A stretch of 64,000 bases of DNA, from the NCBI GenBank assembly GCA_015058655.1, contig SVBX01000001.1:62001-126000 (forward strand), given 5' to 3'. A program made the translations under genes and the position numbers. The stretch's first letter is position 1. The number at the start of each line of letters is the position of its first letter. Below the pieces are notes generated by a model. That model did no database searches. It was not told the DNA's origin and was given only the letters and a program-made list of their open reading frames with translations. Positions 25,879 to 36,038 of the stretch are shown here, in pieces. This DNA comes from Pseudoselenomonas ruminantium (lineage in GTDB: Bacteria; Bacillota; Negativicutes; Selenomonadales; Selenomonadaceae).

Positions 25879-28599
25879 TTAGTCCACCAAATCTATCAGC
25901 CTGCGCCCCTTGCCCAGAAGGCCGGTGCGCTCGATGCGGGCCTGATTGGGCTCGGCCTTGAGACCGAAGCTTTCCACAATGACCGTGAACACCTCCAAAG
26001 GCTTCACGCTGCCCTCAGGGGTGACAGAGATATCAAAGTCCAGCTTCAGCTCCCCATCAGCCATGAACGCTTCAACGGGCTTCAGCATGTACTGCTTGGT
26101 CTCAATCTCCCGCTTCTTCTTGGGTGTCACGCGATTATAGATGGCCTGGGGCGCCTTATTGTAGGCGCTGACAGCAGCCTGTGCCTCTGCCACGGTTCCC
26201 TCATAGGGCACCAGCAGGCTGTAGCGTGCTTCATCAGTCTGTGCCATGAGAGCCGGAGCCTTGCCATGCAGAAGCTTCAGTTCCTTTACCTCCACTCCGG
26301 GAGGCAGTTGGGCTTTCAGCCTGTCCCAAACCTCGGGCTGGGCCACTTCCTTCGTCAGCTCAAAGTCCATATACTCTGCCCGGCTGGTAACGCCTAAAGA
26401 CAAAGCAGAGGCAAAGGCCACCTTCATATGGGGATTGAAGCCCTCGGAGTAGGCCATGGGCAGCTTGCTGCGGTCAAAGGCCCTGAGGAAGATATTGGCA
26501 TAGTCCAGATGGGACACATAGCGCAGCTCGTCCCCCTTGGTGATCTCAGCCCGGTACTTGTAAAGCTTCCGCTGGGTGCCGGGATGCTGGGGAGAGCCTT
26601 TCTGCGCCTTCTGGGGCCTAAAGGTGCCCTCACCGTCTGCGGCGCCGCTGCCCATGGCTTCCTTCACGGCTTCGCCCTCACCTCTGACGCTTCTGGCAAA
26701 GGCTTCTTCCTCCAGGCGCTGCTGCTCCTCCCTGGCATAGTCCACCACATTAACCTTGAGATTGGTGCAGATACCGCAGGCAGAGCAGCGGCCACGGCGG
26801 CAGTCCTCGGTGAGAGCCCCTGCCATGGCCTTGTCCCACTCCCGGCGGAGGAATTCCTCATTCACGCCGGGAGAAGTGTGCGCCCAGGGCAGCGCCTCAC
26901 CGAATTCACGGTGACGGGCATTGTAATAGCTCAAGTCTATGCCACATTTCCTAAAGGCTTCGTGCCAGATTTCATCCTTGTAGAGGTCAGACCAGCCATC
27001 GAACTTGGCCCCGTCTGCCCAGGCCTGATAGATGACCTTGGCAAGGCGGCGGTCACCACGGGCCAGTACCCCCTCAATAACGGAAAGACGGGCATCGTGA
27101 TAGTTGAAGGTGATGGCCCTGTCCCTGATATGCTCTTTCAGCAGCCGCTGCCTGCGCTCGAATTCCTCGATGGGCAGCTGCCCGAACCACTGAAAGGGGG
27201 TGAAAGGCTTGGGCACGAAGCAAGATACGGAAATGGTGACCTTGACGCCCCGGCGACCCTTGATCTCCGTGTAGAGGTCAACCACCTTCTTGGCCAGCTC
27301 CGCAATGCCGATGATGTCCTCGTCGGTTTCCGTGGGCAGGCCCATCATGAAGTAGAGCTTCACCTGCTTCCAGCCCTGACGGAAAGCCGCGCCGCAGGCG
27401 GTGAGGAGGTTTTCCTCCGTGACCCCCTTGTTGATGACATCCCGCAGGCGCTGTGTGCCCGCCTCGGGAGCAAAGGTGAGGCCGGACTTCCTCACCTGCT
27501 GCATCTTGTGGGCCAGGTCTATGGAGAAGCTGTCAATGCGCAGGGAGGGCAGGGAGAAGCTGACTTTCTCTTCCTTGAAGTCATGGAGAAGGTCATCCAC
27601 CAGCTGCCCCAGGCAAGAGTAATCTGCCGAGGAAAGGGAAGTGAGGCTCATTTCGTCATAGCCGGAGGAATCCACCAGCTTCCTGGCCATCTTCTTCAGA
27701 TTTTCCTCCCGGCGCTCACGGGCAGGACGATAGCAGATGCCCGCCTGGCAGAAGCGGCATCCCCGGGAGCAGCCGCGGAACAGTTCCAGCATGATGCGGT
27801 TGTGGACGATATCCATGAAGGGCACCAGGGGATGCTCCACGGACTTGGCGGTATTCATATCCTTCATGACCCGCTTGTAAATGATAGGCTGCGCCTTGGG
27901 ACTGAGTGGCTTCAGGGCCTTGAAATCCCCTTCCTCATCAGTTCCGGTATACTCCGGCTGGTAGAAGGAAGGCACATAGATGCCGGGGATCTCCAGCAAG
28001 CTCTCCAGGAAGCCGCGACGACCTCCCGGACATCCTGCCTGCTTCCACTTGATAAGAGCGGCAGAGACATCCTTGACCGCATCCTCTCCCTCGCCGATGA
28101 TGAAGAAGTCGAAGAAATCCGCCAAGGGCTCCACATTGTAAACGCAGGGGCCGCCCCCCAGGATAAAGGGCATGTCCTCCCCGCGATCCTTGGCCCAGAT
28201 GGGAATGCCTGCCAAATCCAGCATATTCAGCACATTGGAGTAAATCATCTCATACTGGAGGGAAAAGCCCCATAAATCAAAGGCAGCGATCTCATGCTTT
28301 GATTCCAAAGAAAAGAGCGGCATCTTGCGGCTTCTCATTTCCTCTTCCATATCCGTCCATGGAGCATAGACACGCTCTGCTGCCACCTTCTCCTCGCTGT
28401 TGAGTATTTCATAAAGGATGGCCAGCCCCAGGTTGCTCATGCCCACTTCATAGACATCCGGCAAGGACAATGCCCAGTGGCAGAGGGTTTCCTCCCAATC
28501 CTTATGCACTGCATTCCATTCACCGCCGGTGTAACGGGAGGGTTTCAGTACCGACTGCAATACTTCATGCGGCACCTGTACGGTCCGTGCGTTTGACAT
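25879..28599 (-). CDS. TIGR03960-type radical SAM protein fused to a TIGR03936-like domain
   Basis: 906 residues from ATG 28599 (AAGGAG upstream). The N-terminal two thirds contain a B12-binding-like region (EVGMSNLGLAILYEILNSEE, FILGGGPCVYNVEPLADFFD, IIGEGEDAV) and a radical SAM core with CSRGCRFCQAGICYRP (CxxxCxxC). CGICTNLKVNVVDYA marks the link. The last ~230 residues (YKYRAEITKGDELRYVSHLD, MAYSEGFNPHMKVAFASALS, LGVTSRAEYMDFEL) are the DUF2344/TIGR03936 domain. This fusion often sits next to rng and rodA in Firmicutes. A role in tRNA or ribosome maturation is often supposed but not established. Confidence 0.88.
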   Translation of the reverse strand: MSNARTVQVPHEVLQSVLKPSRYTGGEWNAVHKDWEETLCHWALSLPDVYEVGMSNLGLAILYEILNSEEKVAAERVYAPWTDMEEEMRSRKMPLFSLESKHEIAAFDLWGFSLQYEMIYSNVLNMLDLAGIPIWAKDRGEDMPFILGGGPCVYNVEPLADFFDFFIIGEGEDAVKDVSAALIKWKQAGCPGGRRGFLESLLEIPGIYVPSFYQPEYTGTDEEGDFKALKPLSPKAQPIIYKRVMKDMNTAKSVEHPLVPFMDIVHNRIMLELFRGCSRGCRFCQAGICYRPARERREENLKKMARKLVDSSGYDEMSLTSLSSADYSCLGQLVDDLLHDFKEEKVSFSLPSLRIDSFSIDLAHKMQQVRKSGLTFAPEAGTQRLRDVINKGVTEENLLTACGAAFRQGWKQVKLYFMMGLPTETDEDIIGIAELAKKVVDLYTEIKGRRGVKVTISVSCFVPKPFTPFQWFGQLPIEEFERRQRLLKEHIRDRAITFNYHDARLSVIEGVLARGDRRLAKVIYQAWADGAKFDGWSDLYKDEIWHEAFRKCGIDLSYYNARHREFGEALPWAHTSPGVNEEFLRREWDKAMAGALTEDCRRGRCSACGICTNLKVNVVDYAREEQQRLEEEAFARSVRGEGEAVKEAMGSGAADGEGTFRPQKAQKGSPQHPGTQRKLYKYRAEITKGDELRYVSHLDYANIFLRAFDRSKLPMAYSEGFNPHMKVAFASALSLGVTSRAEYMDFELTKEVAQPEVWDRLKAQLPPGVEVKELKLLHGKAPALMAQTDEARYSLLVPYEGTVAEAQAAVSAYNKAPQAIYNRVTPKKKREIETKQYMLKPVEAFMADGELKLDFDISVTPEGSVKPLEVFTVIVESFGLKAEPNQARIERTGLLGKGRRLIDLVD

Positions 28600-28671
28600 G
28601 CTTTCTTTCTCCTTCACACAAGAAACGACAAAGGAAGACCCCGCAAAAAGCACCGGGATCTCCCCACAAAA

Positions 28672-29775
28672 CTAAAATAACAATTTCTGCTTTCTAAGCT
28701 GTATGTTCATAAGTATGGCTATAGCCATGATATTGGTAGTCAGGGAACTCACCCCGTAACTCATCAGGGGCAAGGGTATGCCCGTCACGGGCATGATGCC
28801 CATGGTCATGCCCACATTCACCAGCACATGGAAAGCGAACATGGAAGTGATGCCCACAGCCAGCAGCCTGCCAAATACATCGCCTGCATCCTTGGCAATC
28901 TGCACGCCCCGCCAGAGCACTACCATATACAAGAGCAACAGTATCACGGCACCGACAAAGCCCAGTTCCTCGCCCACCACGGCAAAGATGAAATCCGTGT
29001 GATTCTCTGGCAGGAAGTTCAGCTGGCTCTGCGTCCCCTCAAAGAGGCCTTTGCCAAAGAGCATGCCGGAACCGATGGCAATCTTGGACTGGATGATATG
29101 ATAGCCGGAACCCAGGGGATCGACATTGGGATCCATGAAGACCATGATGCGCATTTTCTGATAGTCCTTCAGGAAATGCCACAGCACAGGCATGGCAGCG
29201 ACGCCAGCCCCGAATATCCCAAACAAGAGCTTCAGCCTGATGCCAGACACGAAGACCATGCCAAAGAAGATAGCCATGAAAACCAAGGAAGTTCCCAGGT
29301 CCGGCTGCTTCAGGACCAGCAGGAAGGGCACGCCCATATAGGCCGCCACCGGCAACAGATCATCCAGCGTCTTGAGCTTACCGACCCTTTCCTCCAGCAC
29401 GGAGGCCAGGCATACTATCATGATCAGCTTGGAAAACTCCGAAGGCTGGATGCTGATAGGGCCAATAGAAATCCACCTCTGGGCCCCCAGAGCAGACTGC
29501 CCCACCAGCATGACCGCCAGCAGCATCACGAGATTGAAGATATAGAGCTTTTTGCCGTATCCCTGCAGCATCTTATAATCAAAGTTCATGAAAAACGCTG
29601 CTGCTGCGATATTCAGCAGGGTGAAGATCCCCTGCCTCTGCACGAAATAATAGCGTTCCTCACCGGGATTATTGATATGGGTTGCGCTGCCTATAATCAC
29701 GAGGCTCATGAGGATAATTCCCAGCGAAGCGATCAGCAGGGTGAAATCCATGCGCCTCAGCATTCCCTTTTTCAC
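28672..29775 (-). CDS. rodA: Peptidoglycan polymerase RodA (SEDS family)
   Basis: 367-residue polytopic membrane protein of the SEDS family that polymerises lipid II glycan strands together with PBP2 during elongation. About ten hydrophobic segments are visible. Diagnostic segments are GAQRWISIGPISIQPSEFSK, LLVLKQPDLGTSLVFMAIFF, PLGSGYHIIQSKIAIGSG, LPENHTDFIFAVVGEELGFV and the C-terminal TGIPLPLMSYGVSSLTTNIM. It overlaps minE by 4 bp. The partner transpeptidase mrdA lies five genes upstream in the same block. Confidence 0.93.
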   Translation of the reverse strand: MKKGMLRRMDFTLLIASLGIILMSLVIIGSATHINNPGEERYYFVQRQGIFTLLNIAAAAFFMNFDYKMLQGYGKKLYIFNLVMLLAVMLVGQSALGAQRWISIGPISIQPSEFSKLIMIVCLASVLEERVGKLKTLDDLLPVAAYMGVPFLLVLKQPDLGTSLVFMAIFFGMVFVSGIRLKLLFGIFGAGVAAMPVLWHFLKDYQKMRIMVFMDPNVDPLGSGYHIIQSKIAIGSGMLFGKGLFEGTQSQLNFLPENHTDFIFAVVGEELGFVGAVILLLLYMVVLWRGVQIAKDAGDVFGRLLAVGITSMFAFHVLVNVGMTMGIMPVTGIPLPLMSYGVSSLTTNIMAIAILMNIQLRKQKLLF

Positions 29776-30047
29776 TTGCCCTCGCCCTTGTCATGCTTCA
29801 TGCGGCTCACGGGGATATTGGCCACCAGAGCCACGGAATCATCATCATTGGCCAAAGACATCTCCATGGCCTTCATGTCTATGTCCACATATCTTGAGAT
29901 GACCTTCACGATATCATTGCGCATATTCTCCATGATTTCCGGAGAAATATTTATCCTGTCATGAACCAGTACTACCTTCAGGCGATTGCGAGCCACCTTG
30001 CCAGATGGCTCCTTCTTGCCGAAGATTTTCATCAATGCTTCCATCAT
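29772..30047 (-). CDS. minE: Cell division topological specificity factor MinE
   Basis: 91 residues. The N-terminal MEALMKIFGKKEPSGKVARN RLKVVLVHDR segment contains the amphipathic membrane helix and the MinD-contacting beta strand. The C-terminal part (NDIVKVISRYVDIDMKAMEM, VALVANIPV) is the dimer domain. MinE drives MinCD oscillation and so places the septum. It lies 18 bp downstream of minD and overlaps rodA by 4 bp. Confidence 0.93.
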   Translation of the reverse strand: MMEALMKIFGKKEPSGKVARNRLKVVLVHDRINISPEIMENMRNDIVKVISRYVDIDMKAMEMSLANDDDSVALVANIPVSRMKHDKGEGK

Positions 30048-30065
30048 AAGTCAAACAGCCTCCCC

Positions 30066-30854
30066 TCAAATACCCAGAACATGCTTGAGTTTAGTAAACC
30101 AGCCTTCCTTCTGGAAGGTCATGAAGGGGATGGGCTCGCCGCAGATACGCCCTACAATGTTCCTATACGCCTGACCTGCCTGGGAACTATTGAGAGCGAC
30201 GCAAGGCTCGCCGCGGTTTGTGCTGGTGACTACCATCTCGTCATCAGGCACCTGGCCAATGCATTCCAGCGAAAGGATGTCATTGATATCATCCATATCC
30301 AGCATGTCGCCGCTCTGAACCATCTGAGGACGGATGCGGTTGACTATGAGCTTGATATTTTCCTTGTCGGCCCGCCCCAATTCGCCGATGATCTTATCAG
30401 CATCGCGGACAGCAGAAATCTCAGGCATAGTAACCACGATAGCCACATCAGCAGCTGCAATGGCGGTCTTGAACCCCTGCTCGATACCGGCAGGGCAGTC
30501 AATAAGGATATAGTCGAACTCCTGGCGCAGTTCATCGCAGAGCTTCACCAGCTGTTCCGGGTTCACGGCACTCTTGTCCTTTACCTGAGAAGTGGGCAGG
30601 AGGAAGAGGTTCTCATACTTCTTGTGGCGCACCAGAGCCTTCTTGTAGGGCACCCGGCCTTCCGTCACATCGATGAGGTCATACATGATGCGGTTCTCAA
30701 GCCCCAGCAACAGGTCAAGGTTCCTAAGTCCCGTATCCGTATCCACAAGCACTACCTTCTTGCCACGCATAGCAAGTCCCATGCCCAGGTTAGCAGTAGT
30801 GGTGGTCTTGCCAACGCCTCCCTTGCCGGAGGTGATTACATAGATTTCGCTCAT
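30066..30854 (-). CDS. minD: Septum site-determining ATPase MinD
   Basis: 262-residue ParA/MinD ATPase. It carries the deviant Walker A in VITSGKGGVGKTTTTANLGM, the conserved VLVDTDTGLRNLDLLLGLEN, YILIDCPAGIEQGFKTAIAA and a C-terminal amphipathic membrane-targeting helix (GWFTKLKHVLGI). It recruits MinC to the membrane and is displaced by MinE. It lies 10 bp downstream of minC. Confidence 0.95.
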   Translation of the reverse strand: MSEIYVITSGKGGVGKTTTTANLGMGLAMRGKKVVLVDTDTGLRNLDLLLGLENRIMYDLIDVTEGRVPYKKALVRHKKYENLFLLPTSQVKDKSAVNPEQLVKLCDELRQEFDYILIDCPAGIEQGFKTAIAAADVAIVVTMPEISAVRDADKIIGELGRADKENIKLIVNRIRPQMVQSGDMLDMDDINDILSLECIGQVPDDEMVVTSTNRGEPCVALNSSQAGQAYRNIVGRICGEPIPFMTFQKEGWFTKLKHVLGI

Positions 30855-30864
30855 TTGCCCATTC

Positions 30865-31524
30865 CTACCTTTCTATCGGTTCGATAACGATCTGTCCATC
30901 TTTGATAGATGCACGCTCAGCTTTCTCTGTCATATCCATTTGGTCGGGCGACCTTGCGATGAAGCTCGCAATGCGTATCTGGGTAGGCATGAGATGATCT
31001 GCCACCACAATGGCTGAGGTATCTCCAAAAGCCCCCGCATGCACCATGCCACGACAAATTCCCCTGACATCGATGCTGCCCCCGGCAATGATCTGAGCAC
31101 CGGGATTCACATTGCCGCATACCAGTACAGAACTATTCGTGCGGATTTCCTGGCCGCCCCTGACGGTCTTGTTCACCACCAGCATTTCCTGTGTCTCGGC
31201 ATTATGGGACGCAGCAGCCTCCTGCTGAGCCGTTGCAGCAGGAGCAGCCGGTGCCGCCTGCTGCGCGGCTGGCTTTTCATTTTCCAGCGGCTGAAGCCTG
31301 CAGATAAGGCCGTGCTCATGGAACAGCCTCTGAAGCTCTTCCCTCTCAGCATCGCTTAGCACATCCCGAGGGAGAAATACCATAGTTCCCCTGAGGAAAA
31401 AACCAGAACCTGATTCCAGCTTCTCCTGCAAGTTCCTGAATATGTCCTCGTAGCTTGCCTGAGGAGCAAAAGTCAGGGACAGCCCTAAACTGCCACCCTT
31501 GATTTTTACCATATCTTCACTCAT
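30865..31524 (-). CDS. minC: Septum formation inhibitor MinC
   Basis: 219 residues from ATG 31524, with GAGG six bases upstream. The longer frame enters the mrdA gene and is rejected. The N-terminal FtsZ-inhibiting domain (residues about 4-85: SLGLSLTFAPQASYEDIFRN) is followed by a Pro/Ala/Gln-rich linker (AAPAAPAATAQQEAA) and the C-terminal beta-helix domain (VRGGQEIRTNSSVLVCGNVN, GAQIIAGGSIDVRGICRGMV, HAGAFGDTSAIVVA). It blocks FtsZ ring assembly away from midcell as a MinCD complex. Confidence 0.93.
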   Translation of the reverse strand: MSEDMVKIKGGSLGLSLTFAPQASYEDIFRNLQEKLESGSGFFLRGTMVFLPRDVLSDAEREELQRLFHEHGLICRLQPLENEKPAAQQAAPAAPAATAQQEAAASHNAETQEMLVVNKTVRGGQEIRTNSSVLVCGNVNPGAQIIAGGSIDVRGICRGMVHAGAFGDTSAIVVADHLMPTQIRIASFIARSPDQMDMTEKAERASIKDGQIVIEPIER

Positions 31525-31555
31525 AGTTGTCCTCATTTCATTATATGAAAATATG

Positions 31556-33355
31556 TTACTGCTTACCTTGCTTGTCCTTGTTTTCCTGAGGCTTTTCGAT
31601 GCCAAAGGCTGCCTCCAGTATTTCTCGCCCGATAGGCACTGCAGACTGGGCACCATAGCCCCCCTGCTCCACCACCACGGCTACAACCACAGTAGGATTC
31701 TCAAAGGGCCCGTAAGCCACAAACCAACCATGGTCCCTGCCATGAGGGTTCTCTGCAGTGCCTGTCTTGCCCGCGATCTGCACCGGGAAGCCCTGGAAAA
31801 TCCTGGCGGCGGTACCATAGGTAGACACTTCATGGAGACCTTCCTGCACCAGCCTGATGACCTCCGGCCTGACATCCAGAGTGGAGAGCAGTTCCGGCTT
31901 GAACTCCTTCACGACCTTGCCATCAGGCCCCACGATGCGGTTCACCAGATGCGGCTTGAACCTTTTGCCGTCCGCTGCTATCTCCCCCATGACCATGGCA
32001 GCCTGCAGGGGCGTAACCAAATTGAACCCCTGCCCTATGGCAGCATCGAATGTCTCGGACAAGTACCAGTCTCCATCCTCGAAGTTCTTTTCCTTATACT
32101 TGCGATTTGCCACCAGGCCATCGGACTCATAAGGCAGATCTATGCCGGTGACGGCTCCCAGCCCAAACATGCGGGCATAGCGCTCCAGACGATCAATGCC
32201 CAGGCGGTTGCCCATTTCGTAAAAGTACACATTGTCAGAATGAGCCATAGCAGAACGGAAATCCAGCCAGCCAAGCGCCTCGCCATCGGCATTGCCCTTG
32301 GGTATGATCCAATGGTGCCCGGAGTCGAAAATTTGTTCATTCGGGGAAACGACGCCCTCGGTGAGAGCCGCCGTACCAGTGACAATCTTGAATGTAGACC
32401 CAGGGGGATACTCACCTGTAATAGTTTTGTTATCCATAGGGTGATAAGGATTGTCGTTTAACTTGTTCCAATCCTTCACGGAAATGCCACGGGCAAAAAG
32501 ATTCGGGTTGAAAGCCGGGCGGCTGACCATGGCCAGCACCTCTCCGGTCTGTGGATTCATCACTACCGCAGCGGCAGCATTGGCATGAATCATCTTCAGC
32601 CGCTCATCCACAGCCCTCTCGGCTGCTTCCTGAATATGCTTGTCTATGGTGAGATAGAGGTCATCTCCTGGAATTGGTTCCTTCCTGCCCAGGCGCTGCA
32701 CGGGCTTGCCAGCCACATCCACTTCTACTTGCTCACCGCCATCTGCGCCGCGCAGCTCTTTATCATAGATCTTTTCCAAGCCGAATTTGCCGATGATGTC
32801 CCCGGACTTGTACCCCTCTTCCTTTTTCTTTTCCAGCTCCACATCGTTGATTTCGCTGACATAGCCGAAGGTATGGGCTCCTTCCTCATTCAGGATATAA
32901 TCCCTGATAGGCTGTGTCTCGATCACTACGCCGGGATACTTTTCTTTCTGCTCCTCAATGACGGAAAAAACATCCGCCGCCACATCTGTCTTGATGCGTA
33001 TGGGGTCAAAGCCCACATGGGCATCGATTTTCTGCTGGATATCCTCCTTGGGCATCTTCAGCAGCTCTGACAGCCTGTCAACTACTTCCTCGGAAACGGG
33101 AGCATTCAGTGGCAGCAGGGAAACGGTGAAACCGGGACGGTTGACCACCAGCAGTTCCCCATTCCTGTCAAAGAAATTTCCCCTGGGAGCCATGGCAGGT
33201 ATCAGGCGTATGCGGTTGCCGTCTGCCAGCCGGGCATACTTCTCTCCATCAAATATCTGCAAATAGCAAGCCCTGGCAATGAGAACTACAATGACCAGTA
33301 CTGCCAGCCAGCCAAAGACCTTCAGCCTGTCAGCGTATTCGTCAATCTCCGTCAA
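31556..33355 (-). CDS. mrdA: Penicillin-binding protein 2 (peptidoglycan transpeptidase)
   Basis: 599 residues. A single N-terminal transmembrane helix (FGWLAVLVIVVLIARACYLQ) is followed by the PBP dimerisation region (MAPRGNFFDRNGELLVVNRP) and the transpeptidase domain. The active-site triad is visible: STFK in EYPPGSTFKIVTGTAAL, SDN in MAHSDNVYFYEMG, and KTG in IAGKTGTAENP. It crosslinks peptidoglycan during lateral elongation as partner of RodA. It lies between mreD and minC, the usual order in this lineage. Confidence 0.94.
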   Translation of the reverse strand: MTEIDEYADRLKVFGWLAVLVIVVLIARACYLQIFDGEKYARLADGNRIRLIPAMAPRGNFFDRNGELLVVNRPGFTVSLLPLNAPVSEEVVDRLSELLKMPKEDIQQKIDAHVGFDPIRIKTDVAADVFSVIEEQKEKYPGVVIETQPIRDYILNEEGAHTFGYVSEINDVELEKKKEEGYKSGDIIGKFGLEKIYDKELRGADGGEQVEVDVAGKPVQRLGRKEPIPGDDLYLTIDKHIQEAAERAVDERLKMIHANAAAAVVMNPQTGEVLAMVSRPAFNPNLFARGISVKDWNKLNDNPYHPMDNKTITGEYPPGSTFKIVTGTAALTEGVVSPNEQIFDSGHHWIIPKGNADGEALGWLDFRSAMAHSDNVYFYEMGNRLGIDRLERYARMFGLGAVTGIDLPYESDGLVANRKYKEKNFEDGDWYLSETFDAAIGQGFNLVTPLQAAMVMGEIAADGKRFKPHLVNRIVGPDGKVVKEFKPELLSTLDVRPEVIRLVQEGLHEVSTYGTAARIFQGFPVQIAGKTGTAENPHGRDHGWFVAYGPFENPTVVVAVVVEQGGYGAQSAVPIGREILEAAFGIEKPQENKDKQGKQ

Positions 33356-33435
33356 AACAATCTCTCCTGGGATAATAATGCTTCATCACATTAAGCAAGG
33401 CACCCGTGTCTCAGGTGCCTGCTTCAATCGGTTTG

Positions 33436-33930
33436 TTACTTTTTTTCTTCCAGACGCTTGTCCAACCTGTATGCAAGATAATGCACAGGATAAGAAAAAG
33501 CCAGCTGGTACAGGAGCATAGGCACCAGTATCTGCTGCATATGGCTTTCCAGATTAAAGCGGTAACCTAATAATACCATAAGCAGTGATAAAATAAAATA
33601 GTTGAGTATAGTCACAGCCACAGAAGCCAAAACCGGCAGAAAAAACTGCTCCTTGAATACCCTGTCGGAAAACTGACCAAACAGGAACCCTATGATAGTG
33701 CGGGCAAGGGTATTCACCCCGAAGAAAGTTCCCGTAGCAAGGTCCTGCATCAGTCCCAAAGAAAATCCCATGAAAGCCCCTTGCTCCGCGCCTCGCAAAA
33801 AAGCTACAGAAACAGTCAGCAGCAAAAGCAGATCGGCGCTGACCCCATGATAAGCTATCAGGGGAAGTATAGAGGTCTGAAGAACAAAGAGAGCGGCAGC
33901 AAAAGCAGCCCATTTCCCTATTTTTCTCAA
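33436..33930 (-). CDS. mreD: Rod shape-determining protein MreD
   Basis: 164-residue membrane protein with about five hydrophobic segments (AAFAAALFVLQTSILPLIAY, LLLLLTVSVAFLRGAEQGAF, FLPVLASVAVTILNYFILSL). The GAFMGFSLGLMQDLATGTFF motif is typical of MreD. It is part of the MreBCD elongasome and overlaps mreC by 4 bp. The C-terminus is positively charged (RLDKRLEEKK), as expected for a cytoplasmic end. Confidence 0.92.
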   Translation of the reverse strand: MRKIGKWAAFAAALFVLQTSILPLIAYHGVSADLLLLLTVSVAFLRGAEQGAFMGFSLGLMQDLATGTFFGVNTLARTIIGFLFGQFSDRVFKEQFFLPVLASVAVTILNYFILSLLMVLLGYRFNLESHMQQILVPMLLYQLAFSYPVHYLAYRLDKRLEEKK

Positions 33931-34874
33931 GGCGCCTTCCCCTGCCCTTCCTGATTCTTAGGCTCCCCCGTAGCCGGGTCTGTTTCTGTGCCAGGAGTCT
34001 GAACGGGAGGCTTCAAGGGCTCCGGCGGAGCCTCGCGGGAGGCCACGATCACCGCCACATCCTCAAGCTTCTGGAAATCCACCGCCGGCTCCAGCACAGC
34101 GATCTTCAAGAGGCCGCCATCATCGTTCTTCAGCTCAGTCACCAGACCTACCGGAAGGCCCTTGGGGAATACGCCTCCGTAGCCGGAAGTTATGATAAGA
34201 TCCCCCTCCTGCACATCGGCAGTCTTGGGAATATTCACCATATCAGGCATGGTAGGATTGTCCATATCACCCACCACGATGCCGGTGACCCTGGATTCAG
34301 CCCGCTGCACCAGCGTACCCACGGATGAGCGCGGATCAAGGATAAGCTGCACCTTTGAGGAATTAGGCCCAGCTTCCACTACGCGGCCCACCAGCCCCTT
34401 TTCCGTCACCACGGCCATATCCTTGTCCAGGCCATCTCCCAAGCCCTTATTGATGACCACCATGCTTGACCAGGTAGCGGACTCACGGCCAATTACCCTG
34501 GCTGCCACCAAATCGAACTGGGTTGCAGCCTGCTTATAGCCCAGGAGTTCCCGCAAGCGGGCATTCTCCGCCGCAAAGTCACTGGCCTGCAAATTCTGCT
34601 GGCGCAGCTGGTTCACCTCATTCTTGAGCATTTTGTTCTGCTCATGGACAGTAACAATCTCCCAGATATTGCTAGTGATGTAATTGAGCTCACTGCCGAA
34701 CCAGGAAACAGCCTGCTGGAAAGGCGAGAGAATCAAGGAAACCGTCTGGCTGGCCACAGGTGCCTGAAATCGTCCCCTGGCTGCAAAGAGAATCAGGCAG
34801 AACAGGCTGACGAGGACAAAGAGCAGTGCCCAAACCTTTTTGGGGGACTTTTTATCGCGTCTTACCCTGCTCAC
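33927..34874 (-). CDS. mreC: Rod shape-determining protein MreC
   Basis: 315 residues with an N-terminal membrane anchor ([20 protein letters not shown]), a coiled-coil (about 65-110, [20 protein letters not shown]) and the periplasmic beta-barrel domain ([60 protein letters not shown]). A Pro/Glu-rich C-terminal tail follows. MreC links MreB to PBP2 and RodA. It overlaps mreB and mreD by 4 bp on each side, so translation is coupled. Confidence 0.94.
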   Translation of the reverse strand: MSRVRRDKKSPKKVWALLFVLVSLFCLILFAARGRFQAPVASQTVSLILSPFQQAVSWFGSELNYITSNIWEIVTVHEQNKMLKNEVNQLRQQNLQASDFAAENARLRELLGYKQAATQFDLVAARVIGRESATWSSMVVINKGLGDGLDKDMAVVTEKGLVGRVVEAGPNSSKVQLILDPRSSVGTLVQRAESRVTGIVVGDMDNPTMPDMVNIPKTADVQEGDLIITSGYGGVFPKGLPVGLVTELKNDDGGLLKIAVLEPAVDFQKLEDVAVIVASREAPPEPLKPPVQTPGTETDPATGEPKNQEGQGKAP

Positions 34875-35914
34875 GAGTTCAGCTTCTTGCTCGTCATGAC
34901 GACGCGCTTCAAGAGTTCAATATTCTCAAGGGACTTGCCTGTGCCCTCGCCTACACAGGAAAGCGCATCCTCGGAAACCAGCACCGGCATGCCCGTCTCA
35001 TTGGAAAGGAGCTTGTCCAGATTGGTAAGGAGTGCCCCGCCGCCAGTCATCATGATGCCATGGTCCATGACATCAGCTGCCAGCTCAGGAGGAGTTTTCT
35101 CCAGCGTGCTCTTGACAGCCTCGATGATCTTGTAAATGGGCTCATTCAGAGCTTCGCGGATCTCCTTGGCCTGAATGGTAAGCGTCTTGGGCAGGCCGCT
35201 CACCAGATCCCGCCCCCGGATGTCCATGGTACGGTCCGTATCAGGAGTCACAATAGCCGTACCGATCTCAATCTTGATATCTTCTGCCGTGCGCTCGCCG
35301 ATCATCAAGTTATACATGCGCTTGATGTACTGGACGATAGAAGAATCCATCTCATCGCCGCCCACGCGGATAGAGCGGCTGGTAACGATGCCGCCAAGGG
35401 AAATCACAGCGATTTCCGTGGTGCCACCGCCGATATCAACCACCATGGAACCGGTAGCTTCCTCCACCGGCAGACCTGCGCCGATGGCTGCTGCCATGGG
35501 CTCCTCAATGAGATAAGCCTCACGGGCGCCTGCCTGCTGGGCAGCATCGATGACAGCGCGCTTCTCAACCTCAGTGACACCGGAAGGCACACCTACCACT
35601 ACCCTAGGCTTGGAGAGCATGGTCTTGGAATTCATGGCCTTGGCAATGAAATACTTCAGCATGGCCTGGGTCACATCGAAGTCTGCAATGACGCCGTCCT
35701 TCATGGGACGGATGGCCACGATGTTGCCAGGAGTACGGCCAATCATGCGTTTGGCTTCCTCACCAACTGCCAGGATATCACCGGTATCGCTCTTGATAGC
35801 CACTACAGAAGGCTCACGGAGCACAATGCCCCTGCCCTTCACATGCACCAGCGTATTTGCGGTACCAAGATCTATACCCATATCGTGAGAAAAACCACCA
35901 AAAAGACTCCACAT
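34871..35914 (-). CDS. mreB: Actin-like cell shape protein MreB
   Basis: 347-residue bacterial actin. It carries the ATP-binding phosphate-1 loop [38 protein letters not shown], phosphate-2 [20 protein letters not shown] and the adenosine motif [17 protein letters not shown]. It polymerises under the membrane and directs lateral wall synthesis. GGGAG precedes the ATG. The 124-bp upstream gap contains a possible promoter (TTGTGC, 17 bp, TATTAT on the minus strand) after a T-rich stretch downstream of radC. Confidence 0.95.
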   Translation of the reverse strand: MWSLFGGFSHDMGIDLGTANTLVHVKGRGIVLREPSVVAIKSDTGDILAVGEEAKRMIGRTPGNIVAIRPMKDGVIADFDVTQAMLKYFIAKAMNSKTMLSKPRVVVGVPSGVTEVEKRAVIDAAQQAGAREAYLIEEPMAAAIGAGLPVEEATGSMVVDIGGGTTEIAVISLGGIVTSRSIRVGGDEMDSSIVQYIKRMYNLMIGERTAEDIKIEIGTAIVTPDTDRTMDIRGRDLVSGLPKTLTIQAKEIREALNEPIYKIIEAVKSTLEKTPPELAADVMDHGIMMTGGGALLTNLDKLLSNETGMPVLVSEDALSCVGEGTGKSLENIELLKRVVMTSKKLNS

Positions 35915-36038
35915 GTTGATTTATAAACTCCCTTCAGAAATTCAGTTCTTCAATAATAACACAAGCAACATTGTAGCACAACTTATGAAGCTTTGGGGGA
36001 TTTTTTTTGCAAATACAGGCACTTTTTCTGCACTGCCC